Of a DNA stretch of 64,000 nucleotides, positions 39,026-47,950 are shown piece by piece. This DNA is from DATEGZ01 sp035519535. Its GTDB lineage: Bacteria; Acidobacteriota; Vicinamibacteria; Vicinamibacterales; SCN-69-37. The stretch is from assembly GCA_035519535.1 (NCBI GenBank), contig DATIWF010000118.1:4882-68881 (forward strand), read 5' to 3'. Position 1 is the first letter of the stretch. Every line of letters starts with the position of its first letter. Below the pieces are notes generated by a model that was given only the letters and a program-made list of their open reading frames with translations, had not been told where the DNA came from and did not search any database. The translations under genes were made by a program, and so were the position numbers.

Positions 39026-40426
39026 TCACTGCAGGTGCGCCCGCGCGAGCGCCAGCCCTTCTTCGAGCGTTGTGATCTCGCCGTCGAGCTGCGCCTCGTA
39101 GATCTTTTTCAGCAACTCGCCCATGCGCGGGCCCGGAGCGACGCCGAGCTCGAGCAGGTGGCGGCCCATCACGAGCGGCGCCGGCGGGGCGTGCTCGACG
39201 CCGAGCGCGCGCGCGCGATCGAGGAACCAGTCCATCGCCGAGCAATCGAAGTCGCCGGCGCGGCCGTGGCAGTCGGCCTTCGCAAACCGCGCGAGCAGTT
39301 CGAGATCCACTTTCAGCGCCAGACGGCGGAACGCGCCGTCGGTGACCGGCGTCTTCGACTTGAAGAACGCGCTCGGCTTGAGGTGGTGCGCCGTCAGGCC
39401 CAGCACGGCCGCGCGCACGTCGTAGCCGTCGAGCGTGTGCACGTTCAGCCGGTCGAGGAACGACGACGCGGGTGAGACGCCGCCTTCCTCGTGGCCCGGC
39501 GATCGGATCCGGCCGTCGATCACCGCCGTCGTCGCGGGCTTGCCGAGGTCGTGGCAGATCGCGCCCAGCATCATCGCCACTGCGGGGCCGCGGCTGAGAC
39601 CGGCGAGTCGCTTCCGCGCTTCGTCCACGACCATGAGCATGTGGACCCACACATCGCCCTCGGGGTGCCACTCGGGCTCCTGCGGGCAGTCCACCAGCGT
39701 GCGCAGCTCGGGCCAGAGCCGATCGACCACGCCCAGGTCGAGCGCGAGCGCGAGGCCGATGGACGGGCGCTCCGCGTTGAGGAGCAGTTTCTCCATCTCG
39801 CCCCAGACGCGCTCGCTCGGCAGATCGTCGAGCGGGATCTGCTCGCAGAGCAAGCGCGTCTCGGGCGTGAGCTCGAGCTCGAAGCGCGCCGCGAACTGCA
39901 GCGCGCGGAGGACCCGCAGGCTGTCGTCGGCGAATGTCGCCGGATCGACGACGCGGAGCAGCTTGAACTCGAGGTCCCGCCGGCCCTGGAACGGATCGAG
40001 GACCTCGCCGGTCAGCGGGTCCAGCGAGATCGCGTTGATCGTGAAATCACGGCGCCGCGCGGCGTCTTCGATCGACAGGGACGGGTCGCCCTCGACCGTG
40101 AAGCCCTTGTGGCCGCGCCCGGTTTTCGACTCGCGGCGGGGAAGCGAGACATCGACGTCGCCGATTTTGTAGACCGTGAAGCTCTCGCCCACGGTGTCCA
40201 CGCGGCCCGCCGCGTCGAGCAGGCCACGCAGTCGATCGGCGGGCACGCCGAAGACCTCGAGATCGACGTCCTTCGACAGGCGGCCGAGGAGCGCGTCGCG
40301 CACCCAGCCGCCGACGATGAGCGCGCGGCCGCCGGCCGCGGCGACGGTCCGGGCGATGGTCCGCGCCAAATCCGGGACCCGCGCCAGATCCGGCCCGCGC
40401 GCGAGATCAGGCCTGTGGCTTGGCAT
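39026..40426 (-). CDS. tRNA nucleotidyltransferase / poly(A) polymerase-type enzyme with HD domain
   Basis: Encodes 466 residues. The class II nucleotidyltransferase head has LIVGGWVRDALLGRLSKDVD with GG and DxD metal motif, then RRRDFTINAISLDPLTGEVL and the RNA-binding neck DDSLRVLRALQFAARFELEL. An HD domain follows near residue 265 (MLGAICHDLGKPAT). The enzyme either adds CCA to tRNA or works as a related HD-type nucleotidyltransferase. The N-terminus has a threefold PDLAR repeat encoded by reiterated DNA. ATG 40426 lies within the 3' end of the SDR gene, a 20-base overlap. Confidence 0.88.
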   Translation of the reverse strand: MPSHRPDLARGPDLARVPDLARTIARTVAAAGGRALIVGGWVRDALLGRLSKDVDLEVFGVPADRLRGLLDAAGRVDTVGESFTVYKIGDVDVSLPRRESKTGRGHKGFTVEGDPSLSIEDAARRRDFTINAISLDPLTGEVLDPFQGRRDLEFKLLRVVDPATFADDSLRVLRALQFAARFELELTPETRLLCEQIPLDDLPSERVWGEMEKLLLNAERPSIGLALALDLGVVDRLWPELRTLVDCPQEPEWHPEGDVWVHMLMVVDEARKRLAGLSRGPAVAMMLGAICHDLGKPATTAVIDGRIRSPGHEEGGVSPASSFLDRLNVHTLDGYDVRAAVLGLTAHHLKPSAFFKSKTPVTDGAFRRLALKVDLELLARFAKADCHGRAGDFDCSAMDWFLDRARALGVEHAPPAPLVMGRHLLELGVAPGPRMGELLKKIYEAQLDGEITTLEEGLALARAHLQ

Positions 40427-41234
40427 CGTGCGCCGCCCCGATCGGCTTGCGCCGCCGGCCGAACTTCTGGACGACCCGATCCGCCTGCGCGGGCGCGATG
40501 ACGCTGAGCACGGCAAGCCACCACGCCTTCGGAAACGGGTAGACCTCGGCTTTCGGCGAGACGATGCAGTCGGCAATGCTCTTCGCGACCTGCTCGGCCG
40601 ACTGGCGAGGCCCGGTGCCGCTCACGGTGTGGCCGAAGTCGCGCGCGATCGTCTCGTGAAACTCCGTCGTCGTCACCACCGGGAACACGACGGACGCGCG
40701 AAACGCCGTACCGACGAACTCCGCGCGAAGCGACTCGATGAAGGCGAGCTGCGCGGCCTTCGTCGCCGCGTACACGCTCGACCCGCCGACGCCGCGGCGA
40801 CCGACGATCGACGACACCGCGATGATGTGGCCGTGGCCCTGCGTGCGGAACACGCGCATGGCGGCGTGCGCCGCGTAGAGCGTGCCCAGCAGGTTGACCT
40901 CCACCAGGCGCCGCATGGCGTCGGGCGGCGTGTCGTCGAGCGTCCCGTGGTATCCGATGCCGGCGTTGCAGATCATCACGTCCAGCGTGCCGAAGGCCTC
41001 GACCGCGCGCGCGACGAGCGCGTCCATGTCGGCCTCGCGCGTGACGTCGCCGGGCACCGCGAGGGCTCGTCCGCCGCGGCGGCCGATCGCGGCAGCGATC
41101 TCGGTGAGCCGGTCGCCGCGGCGCGCTGACAGCACGACCGCCGCGCCCTCGGCGGCGCAGCGCTCGGCCGTCGCCCGCCCGATGCCGGCCGACGCGCCGG
41201 TGATCGCCACGACACGTCCGGAGAGCCTGCTCAT
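40407..41234 (-). CDS. Short-chain dehydrogenase/reductase
   Basis: Encodes 275 residues of classical SDR type: cofactor loop TGASAGIGRA, NAG motif in VMICNAGIGY, catalytic Ser in IIAVSSIVGRRG, and YAATK. An Arg-rich start of the second strand (SARRGDRL) favours NADP(H). A hydrophobic segment near the C-terminus (WWLAVLSVIAPAQADRVV) suggests membrane association, as in DltE/YqjQ-like SDRs. Substrate unknown. Confidence 0.88.
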   Translation of the reverse strand: MSRLSGRVVAITGASAGIGRATAERCAAEGAAVVLSARRGDRLTEIAAAIGRRGGRALAVPGDVTREADMDALVARAVEAFGTLDVMICNAGIGYHGTLDDTPPDAMRRLVEVNLLGTLYAAHAAMRVFRTQGHGHIIAVSSIVGRRGVGGSSVYAATKAAQLAFIESLRAEFVGTAFRASVVFPVVTTTEFHETIARDFGHTVSGTGPRQSAEQVAKSIADCIVSPKAEVYPFPKAWWLAVLSVIAPAQADRVVQKFGRRRKPIGAAHDAKPQA

Positions 41235-41320
41235 TGACGCGATCCTAATCGAATCGACTATTCTGCGTGCTGCGCTTTGCCGGTTGCCTGCTGGCTTTCG
41301 CTTTTGCCTTGTGCCCTGAC

Positions 41321-42454
41321 ATGGATCCCCTGCCCCTGCTTCGCGACCTCGTCGCCGTCAACTCGGTCAACCCGTCGCTCGTGCCCGGAGCGCCCGGCGA
41401 AGCGCAGGCCGCCGAGGTGGCACGCGCGGCGATGGCCGCCGCCGGACTGGACGTGGTTCTGCAGGAAGCGGCGCCCGGCCGGCCGAACGTCGTCGGCGTG
41501 CTCGATGGGCGGACGACGGGTCCGTCGCTGATGTTCTGCGGGCACCTCGACACGGTCGGCGTCGAAGGGATGACGACGCCGTTCGTGCCGCGCGTGGAGG
41601 ACGGTCGGTTGTATGCGCGCGGCGCGCAGGACATGAAGGGCGGCGTGGCGTCGATGATCGCCGCTGCGGCGATCCTCGCGCGATCGTGGACGCGCGGGAC
41701 GCTGATCGTCGCGGCCGTCGTCGACGAGGAGTACGAAAGCCTCGGCGCCGAGGCGCTCGTGCGCGATTGGCACGCCGACGCGGCGATCATCACCGAGCCC
41801 ACCGACCTTCGGCTCGCGATCGGCCACAAGGGTTTCGCGTGGCTCGAAATCGTGACCCACGGCCGCGCCGCGCACGGCAGCCGCCCGGAGGATGGCCGCG
41901 ACGCGATCGCGCGGATGGGCCGCGTGCTCGGCGCGCTCGAGGGCCGCGACCGCGAACTGCGCGCGCGCCCGCCGGCGCCGTTCCAGGGCACCGGCTCGCT
42001 CCACGCGTCGCTCATCAGCGGCGGGCACGAGCTCAGCAGCTATCCCGACCGCTGCACGCTCGAGATGGAGCGGCGCACGGTTGCCGAGGAGGACGGTCCG
42101 GCGGTGCTCCAGGAGGTGAACGCGATCCTCGATCGGCTGAAGCGTGACGACCCCGAGTTCCGCGCCGAGACGCGTCTGGTCACGTACCGTCCGCCGCACC
42201 GGCTCGACGCGGCGCACCCGCTCGTGACGTCCGCCATCGCCGCCCTCGGGCGCGCGGGCCGGCCAGCCGAGCCGACCGGCATGTCGTTCTGGACCGACGC
42301 GGCAATCCTCGCGGCCGCCGGGACGCCCTCCGTGCTCTTCGGTCCAGGCGGGGCCGGCCTCCACAGCACCAGCGAGTTCGTCATCGTCGAGGATCTCTAC
42401 ACGTGCAGGGATGTGCTCGTCGACGTTACGCGCAGCTGGTGTGCGGGAACATAG
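41321..42454 (+). CDS. M20-family metallopeptidase (ArgE/DapE type)
   Basis: Encodes 377 residues. First metal ligand in LMFCGHLDTVGVEG, bridging Asp in GAQDMKGGVASMI, catalytic Glu-Glu in VVDEEYESLGAEAL and later ligands in ITEPTDL and LHSTSEFV give the complete M20 dinuclear zinc site. A dimerisation lid lies between (GRAAHGSRPEDGRDA). Members remove N-acyl groups from amino acids or diaminopimelate intermediates; the precise substrate is open. The start is ATG 41321; the upstream in-frame extension from 41267 reads through a reiterated leader (CGCTTTTGCCTTGTGCCCTG). Confidence 0.88.
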   Translation: MDPLPLLRDLVAVNSVNPSLVPGAPGEAQAAEVARAAMAAAGLDVVLQEAAPGRPNVVGVLDGRTTGPSLMFCGHLDTVGVEGMTTPFVPRVEDGRLYARGAQDMKGGVASMIAAAAILARSWTRGTLIVAAVVDEEYESLGAEALVRDWHADAAIITEPTDLRLAIGHKGFAWLEIVTHGRAAHGSRPEDGRDAIARMGRVLGALEGRDRELRARPPAPFQGTGSLHASLISGGHELSSYPDRCTLEMERRTVAEEDGPAVLQEVNAILDRLKRDDPEFRAETRLVTYRPPHRLDAAHPLVTSAIAALGRAGRPAEPTGMSFWTDAAILAAAGTPSVLFGPGGAGLHSTSEFVIVEDLYTCRDVLVDVTRSWCAGT

Positions 42455-42455
42455 T

Positions 42456-42575
42456 CGGCACGTCGGGTACGTCGGGTACGTCGGGTACGTCGGGTACGTC
42501 AGGTACGTCGGGTACGTCGGGTACGTCAGGTCCAGGAACGCGCTGACGCAGGCGTACCCGCCGTACCGACTATTT
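42456..42575. repeat. 9-bp (GTACGTCGG) tandem element, copy B
   Basis: About eight tandem 9-base units (TACGTCGGG with occasional TACGTCAGG) are followed by TCCAGGAACGCGCTGACGCA and a short inverted arm GGCGTACCCGCCGTACCGAC. The non-repeated block AGGAACGCGCTGACGC is identical to that in copy A. The element lies between the convergent M20 and proline dehydrogenase genes and its end overlaps the stop of the latter. Confidence 0.88.
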
Positions 42576-43505
42576 CTCCCGAAACAAGCTCCTAACGACG
42601 AACTGCACGTTCGCCGGCCGCTCGCCGAGTCGCCGCATGAAGTACGGAAACCACTCGCGGCCGAACGGCACGTAGACGCGCAGGCGGTAGCCCTCGGCCG
42701 CGAGCGACGCCTGCAGGTCGCGCCGGATGCCGTAGAGCATCTGGAATTCGAACGCGGACGGCGCGATGCCGTGCGCGGACGCGAACCGCTTCGTCGCGTC
42801 GATCATCGCGGGGTCGTGCGTCGCAATCGCGGGCGCCTTGCCGCCGCGCAGCAGCGTCTCCATGAGCGACACGAACGCGGCGTCCACCTCCGACTTGCGC
42901 TGATACGCCACGCTGCGCGGCTCGCGATACGCGCCCTTGACCAGCCGGACGGGCACGCCCATCGCGATCAGATGCGCGGCGTCGTCCATCGAGCGCCGGA
43001 GGTACGATTGGAGCACGACGCCGACGTTCCGGTAGCCGATGCCCCAGGTCGTTTCGAGCGTCTCGAGCGTCTGCGCGGTGTGCGACGAGCTCTCCATGTC
43101 GATGCGGACGAAGAACCCGTGCTCGCTCGCGCGGTCGAGCACGCGCCGAAGGTTGTCGACCGAGGTGGCGCGATCGATGCTGAGCCCGAGCTGCGTGAGC
43201 TTGAGCGAGATGTTGCGGGAGATCCCGGCCCGTGCGATCTCGCGGATCGTGTCGATGTACGCGCGCGTCGCGGCGTCGGCCGCTTCAATAGACTCGACGC
43301 TCTCGCCGAGCAGGTCGAGCGTCACGGTGAGCCCGCCGCGCTCGATCGCCCGCGCCGCCTCGATCGCGTCCGCGACCTGCTCGCCCGCGACGAACCGCCG
43401 CGCGAAGCTGGCCGGGCTTCGCATCCCGTAGCGCGACGCCGCCCGCTTCAACGCCCGACTCGACGCCAGCGCAGAGAAGACGGCCTTGGACGCCGCGTCG
43501 AACAT
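42570..43505 (-). CDS. Proline dehydrogenase
   Basis: Encodes 311 residues of the short bacterial monofunctional PRODH type. Recognisable segments are GGLTVTLDLLGESV, ISLKLTQLGL, FVRIDMESSSHT, VLQSYLRRS, VRLVKGAYREP, ATHDP and the C-terminal FEFQMLYGIRR and LRVYVPFGREWFPYFMRRLG. It oxidises proline to pyrroline-5-carboxylate with FAD at the membrane. The start ATG 43505 overlaps the stop of the acyltransferase gene (TGATG). No P5C dehydrogenase gene is adjacent. Confidence 0.93.
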   Translation of the reverse strand: MFDAASKAVFSALASSRALKRAASRYGMRSPASFARRFVAGEQVADAIEAARAIERGGLTVTLDLLGESVESIEAADAATRAYIDTIREIARAGISRNISLKLTQLGLSIDRATSVDNLRRVLDRASEHGFFVRIDMESSSHTAQTLETLETTWGIGYRNVGVVLQSYLRRSMDDAAHLIAMGVPVRLVKGAYREPRSVAYQRKSEVDAAFVSLMETLLRGGKAPAIATHDPAMIDATKRFASAHGIAPSAFEFQMLYGIRRDLQASLAAEGYRLRVYVPFGREWFPYFMRRLGERPANVQFVVRSLFREK

Positions 43506-44632
43506 CAGTGGGTCATCCCGCGACGGCGGGTCAGCAGGTGCTCGATCGTGCGCGCGTAGTACCGGAGGACGATGCGATCGCGGACCCGGAGGCGCTGGCG
43601 CTCCTGGACGAGCACGCCGCGCCCGACGAGCAGCTCCACGCCTTCCTCCACGGCCTGCGCGCCCGTCCACACGGCGAGATTCGCGCCCTCGGCCTGGAAC
43701 GCCGCGAGCAGCTCGTCGATCCGGGCGGCCAACTCCGCGCGCGTCGCTTGCGGCCGCATGGCGGTCGCGACCAGCGCCGTCGGCAGCACCTTGTAGAGCC
43801 GCCCAATCTCGTCCTGGATCCGGCGCGTGAGCGTGACCAGGTCGCGCCGCGCCTCCGGGTCGTAGTCGGCCAGCGGAATCGCCTGGCCGAACGTCACGAA
43901 CGCGCGCGACTGGTAGCCGACGGCATACCGCACCATCTCGGCGACTTCCTGCGCGAACGGGCGCGTGCGCTTGCGCGTCGCCTGGCGCGACACCATGTGG
44001 TCCTCGAGCACCAGGTCGTACGCGACGCTCATCGGCACCACCGAAATCTCGTGGCGGTCGGCCGCGAGCGCCGCCTGGAGCAGCCCGGTCTTGGGCGGCT
44101 TCAGCTCGCCGCTGTAGCTGCGCCCGCCCTCGGCGTAATAGAGCAGGTCGTGCTCCTTCAACACCTCCGCCACGTACGCGCGCAGCGTCACGAGGTAGAC
44201 CGGATCCTTGCTGTTGCGCCGGATCGGGATCGCGCCCGTGACGTGGCGATGAAGCAGGCCGAGCGCGCCGCCGAACAGATTGATCCCGGCGGCCATGAGC
44301 GGCGGCCGGATGCCGTGGTCGTCGAGCACGAGCGGCTCGACGAGGTAGTCGAGATGGCTCTTGTGGTTCGAGACGTAGACGACGCGGCCCAGGCGCGTGG
44401 CCTCGATGGCGCGCGGCACGCCCTCGGCGACGCGCCGGACTTTTCTGAGGATCGGATACAGCGGATGCTGCAGCGCGCGATAGAAGCGGTACCGCTGCGT
44501 CGTGCGCAGCTCGACGAGATACTCCTCAATCCGCCGACGGGTCTCCGCCGCCGTCGCGCCCTGCACGCCCTGGAGGTACCGGGCGACGTCGTCGCGGGCG
44601 AGCACGGCGCGCGTGATGTCGTCCAGCCTCAC
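43505..44632 (-). CDS. PlsB-like glycerol-3-phosphate acyltransferase family
   Basis: Encodes 375 residues. The acyltransferase motifs are in order: NHKSHLDYL (HX4D), PIRRNSKDPVYL, YAEGGRSYSGELKPPKTGLL (EGGRS motif) and VVPMSVAYDLVLE. These match GPAT/DHAPAT-type enzymes that start phospholipid synthesis, although the protein is much shorter than E. coli PlsB (807). The C-terminal 120 residues look like a regulatory winged-helix-like region (ATRAELAARIDELLAAF). GTG 44632 is chosen because a TATAGT box ends seven bases upstream. Confidence 0.85.
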   Translation of the reverse strand: MRLDDITRAVLARDDVARYLQGVQGATAAETRRRIEEYLVELRTTQRYRFYRALQHPLYPILRKVRRVAEGVPRAIEATRLGRVVYVSNHKSHLDYLVEPLVLDDHGIRPPLMAAGINLFGGALGLLHRHVTGAIPIRRNSKDPVYLVTLRAYVAEVLKEHDLLYYAEGGRSYSGELKPPKTGLLQAALAADRHEISVVPMSVAYDLVLEDHMVSRQATRKRTRPFAQEVAEMVRYAVGYQSRAFVTFGQAIPLADYDPEARRDLVTLTRRIQDEIGRLYKVLPTALVATAMRPQATRAELAARIDELLAAFQAEGANLAVWTGAQAVEEGVELLVGRGVLVQERQRLRVRDRIVLRYYARTIEHLLTRRRGMTH

Positions 44633-44639
44633 GGCTCGA

Positions 44640-44645
44640 ACTATA
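44640..44645 (-). promoter_or_regulatory. -10 box of the plsB-like/proline dehydrogenase operon
   Basis: TATAGT (in GTTATAGTTCG, minus strand) lies seven bases before the GTG start at 44632. The identical GTTATAGTTCG precedes nadE at the same distance. No ribosome-binding site fits between box and start, so a leaderless mRNA is likely. Confidence 0.55.
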
Positions 44646-44783
44646 ACAGAGGGTCGCCGCCGGAGGCCCGCCCGACGCGGCAAATCGCGCTAGGATTGGG
44701 GGTTAGGGCAACGCCGGGCCCGTCTATCGTGGTCCGGCGACCTGCCGAAAAGAAGCAGGACGTTTCAGGGGAGGACCGAGCTG

Positions 44784-46151
44784 ATGGGCAAACAGGACCG
44801 CACGAGTGAGGCCGCCAGGGCCGTTGACGACTTCATGGGACAGCTGGTCAAGCGCAGTCCCGACCAGCCGGAGTTCCACCAGGCCGTCCGGGAGGTGGCT
44901 GACTCACTGATGCCATTCGTTCTCGAACGCCCCGAATACCAGAAGGCCCGCATTCTCGACCGCCTCACCGAGCCGGACCGCATCATCATCTTCCGTGTAA
45001 CCTGGCTCGACGACGCGGGCAACGTCCAGATCAATCGCGGCTACCGCGTGCAGTTCAGCAACGCGATCGGTCCCTACAAGGGCGGGCTGCGCTTCCATCC
45101 GACCGTCAACCTGTCGGTGCTCAAGTTTCTCGGCTTCGAGCAGATCTTGAAGAACAGCCTCACCGGCCTGCCGATGGGCGGCGCGAAGGGCGGATCGAAT
45201 TTCGATCCGAAAGGGAAGTCGGACGCCGAGGTCGAGCGCTTCTGCCAGGCGTTCATGACCGAGCTGTATCGTTACATCGGCGACGACGTGGACGTGCCGG
45301 CCGGCGACATCGGCGTCGGCGGGCGCGAGATCGGCTACCTCTTCGGTCAGTACCGGCGCATCACCGGACGATTCAACAGCGTGCTGACGGGCAAGGGGCT
45401 CGCCTACGGCGGCAGCCTGATCCGGCCGGAGGCGACGGGCTACGGCTGCGTGTACTTCGCGGAGAACATGCTCCGCCACGTGGGCGATGGCCTGCGCGGC
45501 AAGACGTGCGTCGTGTCGGGCTCAGGCAACGTCGCGATCTACACGGTCGAGAAGGCGATCCAGCTCGGCGCGAAGGTCGTGACGATGTCCGACTCGGATG
45601 GGTTCATCTACGATCCCGCCGGCATCGATGAGGGCAAGCTCGCCTGGGTGAAGGAGCTCAAGGAGGTCCGCCGCGGTCGGATCAAGGAATACGCCGAGCG
45701 CTTCAAGTGCGAGTTCCACGCCGGCAAGCGCCCGTGGGCCGTGCCGTGCCAGGCCGCGTTCCCGAGCGCGCACGAGAACGAGATCGACAGGGGCGACGCG
45801 GAACAGCTCGTCAAGAGCGGCTGCAAGGTCGTCGGCGAGGGCGCAAACATGCCGACGACGCTCGAGGCGACGCACATCCTGATTGACGGCGGCGTGGCGT
45901 TCGGGCCGGGCAAGGCGGCCAACGCCGGGGGCGTGTCCGTTTCGGGTCTCGAGATCAGCCAGAACGCGCAGCGCCTCGTCTGGAGCCGCGAGGAAGTGGA
46001 CCATCGCCTCGGCGACATCATGACGCGCATCCACGAGCGCTGCGTCGAGTACGGCCGGCGGCCGGATGGGCGCGTGAACTACGTGGACGGCGCGAATCGC
46101 GCGGGGTTTGCGAAGGTCGCCGACGCCATGCTGGCCAACGGGGCCATCTGA
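44784..46151 (+). CDS. gdhA: Glutamate dehydrogenase, NADP-type hexameric family
   Basis: Encodes 455 residues, the length of the small hexameric GDH family. Substrate and catalytic motifs are present: GPYKGGLRFHPTVNLSVLKF, LPMGGAKGGSNFDPKG with the catalytic lysine, DVPAGDIGVGGREIGYL, the cofactor loop VSGSGNVAIYTVEKA and EGANMPTTLEA. It interconverts 2-oxoglutarate plus ammonium and glutamate. The ATG is preceded by GGGGAGGA. The 100-base leader has a CGCCGG/CCGGCG dyad (44712-44739). It stands alone as a transcription unit. Confidence 0.95.
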   Translation: MGKQDRTSEAARAVDDFMGQLVKRSPDQPEFHQAVREVADSLMPFVLERPEYQKARILDRLTEPDRIIIFRVTWLDDAGNVQINRGYRVQFSNAIGPYKGGLRFHPTVNLSVLKFLGFEQILKNSLTGLPMGGAKGGSNFDPKGKSDAEVERFCQAFMTELYRYIGDDVDVPAGDIGVGGREIGYLFGQYRRITGRFNSVLTGKGLAYGGSLIRPEATGYGCVYFAENMLRHVGDGLRGKTCVVSGSGNVAIYTVEKAIQLGAKVVTMSDSDGFIYDPAGIDEGKLAWVKELKEVRRGRIKEYAERFKCEFHAGKRPWAVPCQAAFPSAHENEIDRGDAEQLVKSGCKVVGEGANMPTTLEATHILIDGGVAFGPGKAANAGGVSVSGLEISQNAQRLVWSREEVDHRLGDIMTRIHERCVEYGRRPDGRVNYVDGANRAGFAKVADAMLANGAI

Positions 46152-46163
46152 AGACCAGAGGGC

Positions 46164-46826
46164 ATGAAGGACATGGCGTCGATGACGTTCATGAAGGACA
46201 ACCAAAGGGCATGTCCGCTCATCGTGTTCGTCATCGCCTTCATGTTCTTCATGATTCCGAGCGCGCCTTCGGCGCAGTCCGTTCAAGTGCCAGAGGTCAA
46301 GATTGAAACCTCGCTGGGCAACATCACAATCGCGGTCGACACGGCGCGCGCTCCGATCACGGCCGCGAATTTTCTCAAATACGTCAACGCGGGGCTGTAC
46401 GACGGCGGGCGCTTCTATCGCGTCACGCGGCCCGACAACTACACACCGGCGCCGCCGAATCGCCCGGCGATGGAGATCATTCAGGGCGGCATCGACCCGG
46501 CGAAGCGCTCGCAGGGCTTCGCGCCGATCCCGCTCGAGCGGACGAGCGTGACGGGGCTCAAGCACGTCGCGGGCACCGTGTCGATGGCGCGCGGGACCGC
46601 CGCCGACACCGCGACGTCCGAGTTCTTCATCCTGCTCGACGATCAGCCCTCGCTCGACTTCGGCGGCAAACGCTTCGACGACGAGCAGGGCGCGGCGGCG
46701 TTCGGCCGTGTCGCGGCCGGCATGGACGTTGTCCGCAAGATTCAGCAGCAGGGGCCGCTGCAGGACCAGAACCGGCAGTACCTCGTCACGCCGGTGCCGA
46801 TCACGCGCATGAGTGTGGTCAGGTAA
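46164..46826 (+). CDS. Secreted cyclophilin-type peptidyl-prolyl isomerase
   Basis: Encodes 220 residues. A leader (CPLIVFVIAFMFFMIPSAPSA) precedes a cyclophilin domain: VKIETSLGNITIAVDTARAP, ANFLKYVNAGLYDGGRFYRV, GTVSMARG and SEFFILLDDQPSLDFGG. It speeds proline isomerisation of exported proteins. The leader region at DNA level is built from reiterated words (CATGAAGGACATGG, CATGAAGGAC, then CTTCATGTTCTTCATG) that form a dyad, so the signal peptide seems to be derived from an intergenic-type repeat. ATG 46164 has GAGGG just upstream; ATG 46191 is an alternative. Confidence 0.88.
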   Translation: MKDMASMTFMKDNQRACPLIVFVIAFMFFMIPSAPSAQSVQVPEVKIETSLGNITIAVDTARAPITAANFLKYVNAGLYDGGRFYRVTRPDNYTPAPPNRPAMEIIQGGIDPAKRSQGFAPIPLERTSVTGLKHVAGTVSMARGTAADTATSEFFILLDDQPSLDFGGKRFDDEQGAAAFGRVAAGMDVVRKIQQQGPLQDQNRQYLVTPVPITRMSVVR

Positions 46827-46880
46827 GGCAGAAGGCAGAGCCCCTTCAGGAACCCCGTTGGGGACCCCGCGACGAACTGT

Positions 46881-47333
46881 CTAGATCTTCACGCTGATCG
46901 CGCGTGCGACGGCCTCGAGCAGCGTCCGATCGGCTGCGCCGAACGCCGCCGGCTGATCGCTGTCGATATCGATCTCGCCGAGGACGGTCGTGCCGCGCAT
47001 GATCGGCACGACGATTTCCGACTTCGTCTCGAGGCTGCACGCCAGATAGCGGGGATCGCTGTTCACGTCGTCGACGATGATCGTGGTCTTCTGGCTCGCG
47101 GCGGCGCCGCAGATGCCGCGATTGAGCGGGATGCGCGTGTGCGGCGACGGCTTGCCGAGGAACGGGCCGAGCACCAGCTCGTCGCCGTCCATCAGATAGA
47201 TGCCGACCCACGAGTAGTGCGGGATGGCCGCCTTCAGCGCGGCGACGGCGTGTTCCATCGCGGCCTGCCGGTTCGGCGCGCTCGCAACCGTTCGCTCGAG
47301 GTCGTTTGCCAGACGCCCGTAGTCCGGACTCAT
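46881..47333 (-). CDS. GAF-domain protein, free methionine sulfoxide reductase-like
   Basis: Encodes 150 residues forming a single GAF domain of the fRMsr type: HYSWVGIYLMDGDELVLGPF, TRIPLNRGICGAAA, and YLACSLETKSEIVVPIMRG. E. coli fRMsr uses three cysteines; two are present here (in GICG and LACS) but the one expected in the ACTRI-like stretch is replaced (PHTRI). It may still reduce free Met-R-sulfoxide or act as a sensor. A GGCAGAAGGCAG run and short hairpin separate it from the convergent cyclophilin gene. Confidence 0.82.
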   Translation of the reverse strand: MSPDYGRLANDLERTVASAPNRQAAMEHAVAALKAAIPHYSWVGIYLMDGDELVLGPFLGKPSPHTRIPLNRGICGAAASQKTTIIVDDVNSDPRYLACSLETKSEIVVPIMRGTTVLGEIDIDSDQPAAFGAADRTLLEAVARAISVKI

Positions 47334-47376
47334 GTCTCAGCTCTCCACTGTCGGACTTCCTGACTTCCCGACTCTC

Positions 47377-47871
47377 TCAGTGTGTGTCCCTTAACTCCGC
47401 CCAGATCAGCCACGTTCCCGCGAGCAGCGTGACGATCATCAGGCCAGTCGACAGCCCGTGGAGGCGACCGAACTCGATCTTCCGGGGATCGGTCTCCGGG
47501 AGCGAGGCGATCGTGCCGGGCGTGGTCAAGCGCAGTCGATCGATGCGCGGTGCGATGACGAGCGCGCTGGCCAGGCTGATCGCGAGCATGCCGACGAGCG
47601 TCCACATCCGCAGTGCGAAGGGCCGCGGCCGCGGGCCGAGCGCCGCCCGGACGCCCAGGACGGCGATCGCCAGGACGCCGATCCCCCACGTGACGTGCTG
47701 GAACCGCGCGAACACCTCGCCGAACACGGCGCCCGCCAGCGTGCGGCCGGCGACCGGGTCGTGGGCCTCGAGCACATCGAAGATCGCGGGCGCGCCGACG
47801 AAGCCGAGCGCGGCCAGCCCGCCGATCCAGGCGGCCAGCAGCGCGACGGACGCGAACCGAAGCAGCGACAT
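47377..47871 (-). CDS. DUF4149 membrane protein
   Basis: Encodes 164 residues with four predicted helices. LLAAWIGGLAALGFVGAPAI, GAVFGEVFARFQHVTWGIG and RKIEFGRLHGLSTGLMIVTL fit the DUF4149 family, whose function is unknown. It lies upstream of the GAF gene on the same strand, 43 bases away, and is divergent from transketolase. Confidence 0.82.
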   Translation of the reverse strand: MSLLRFASVALLAAWIGGLAALGFVGAPAIFDVLEAHDPVAGRTLAGAVFGEVFARFQHVTWGIGVLAIAVLGVRAALGPRPRPFALRMWTLVGMLAISLASALVIAPRIDRLRLTTPGTIASLPETDPRKIEFGRLHGLSTGLMIVTLLAGTWLIWAELRDTH

Positions 47872-47950
47872 CCGCTGATTATCGCAACGTTGACTGTCGC
47901 GGCGCTAGCGCGTTCGCGTGCGGGTACAGTAGACTGACCCGCGCTATCCG

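Noticed and set aside
42456..42531. Tandem 9-bp units as a CRISPR array
   Set aside because: Units are contiguous with no spacers and no cas genes are near.
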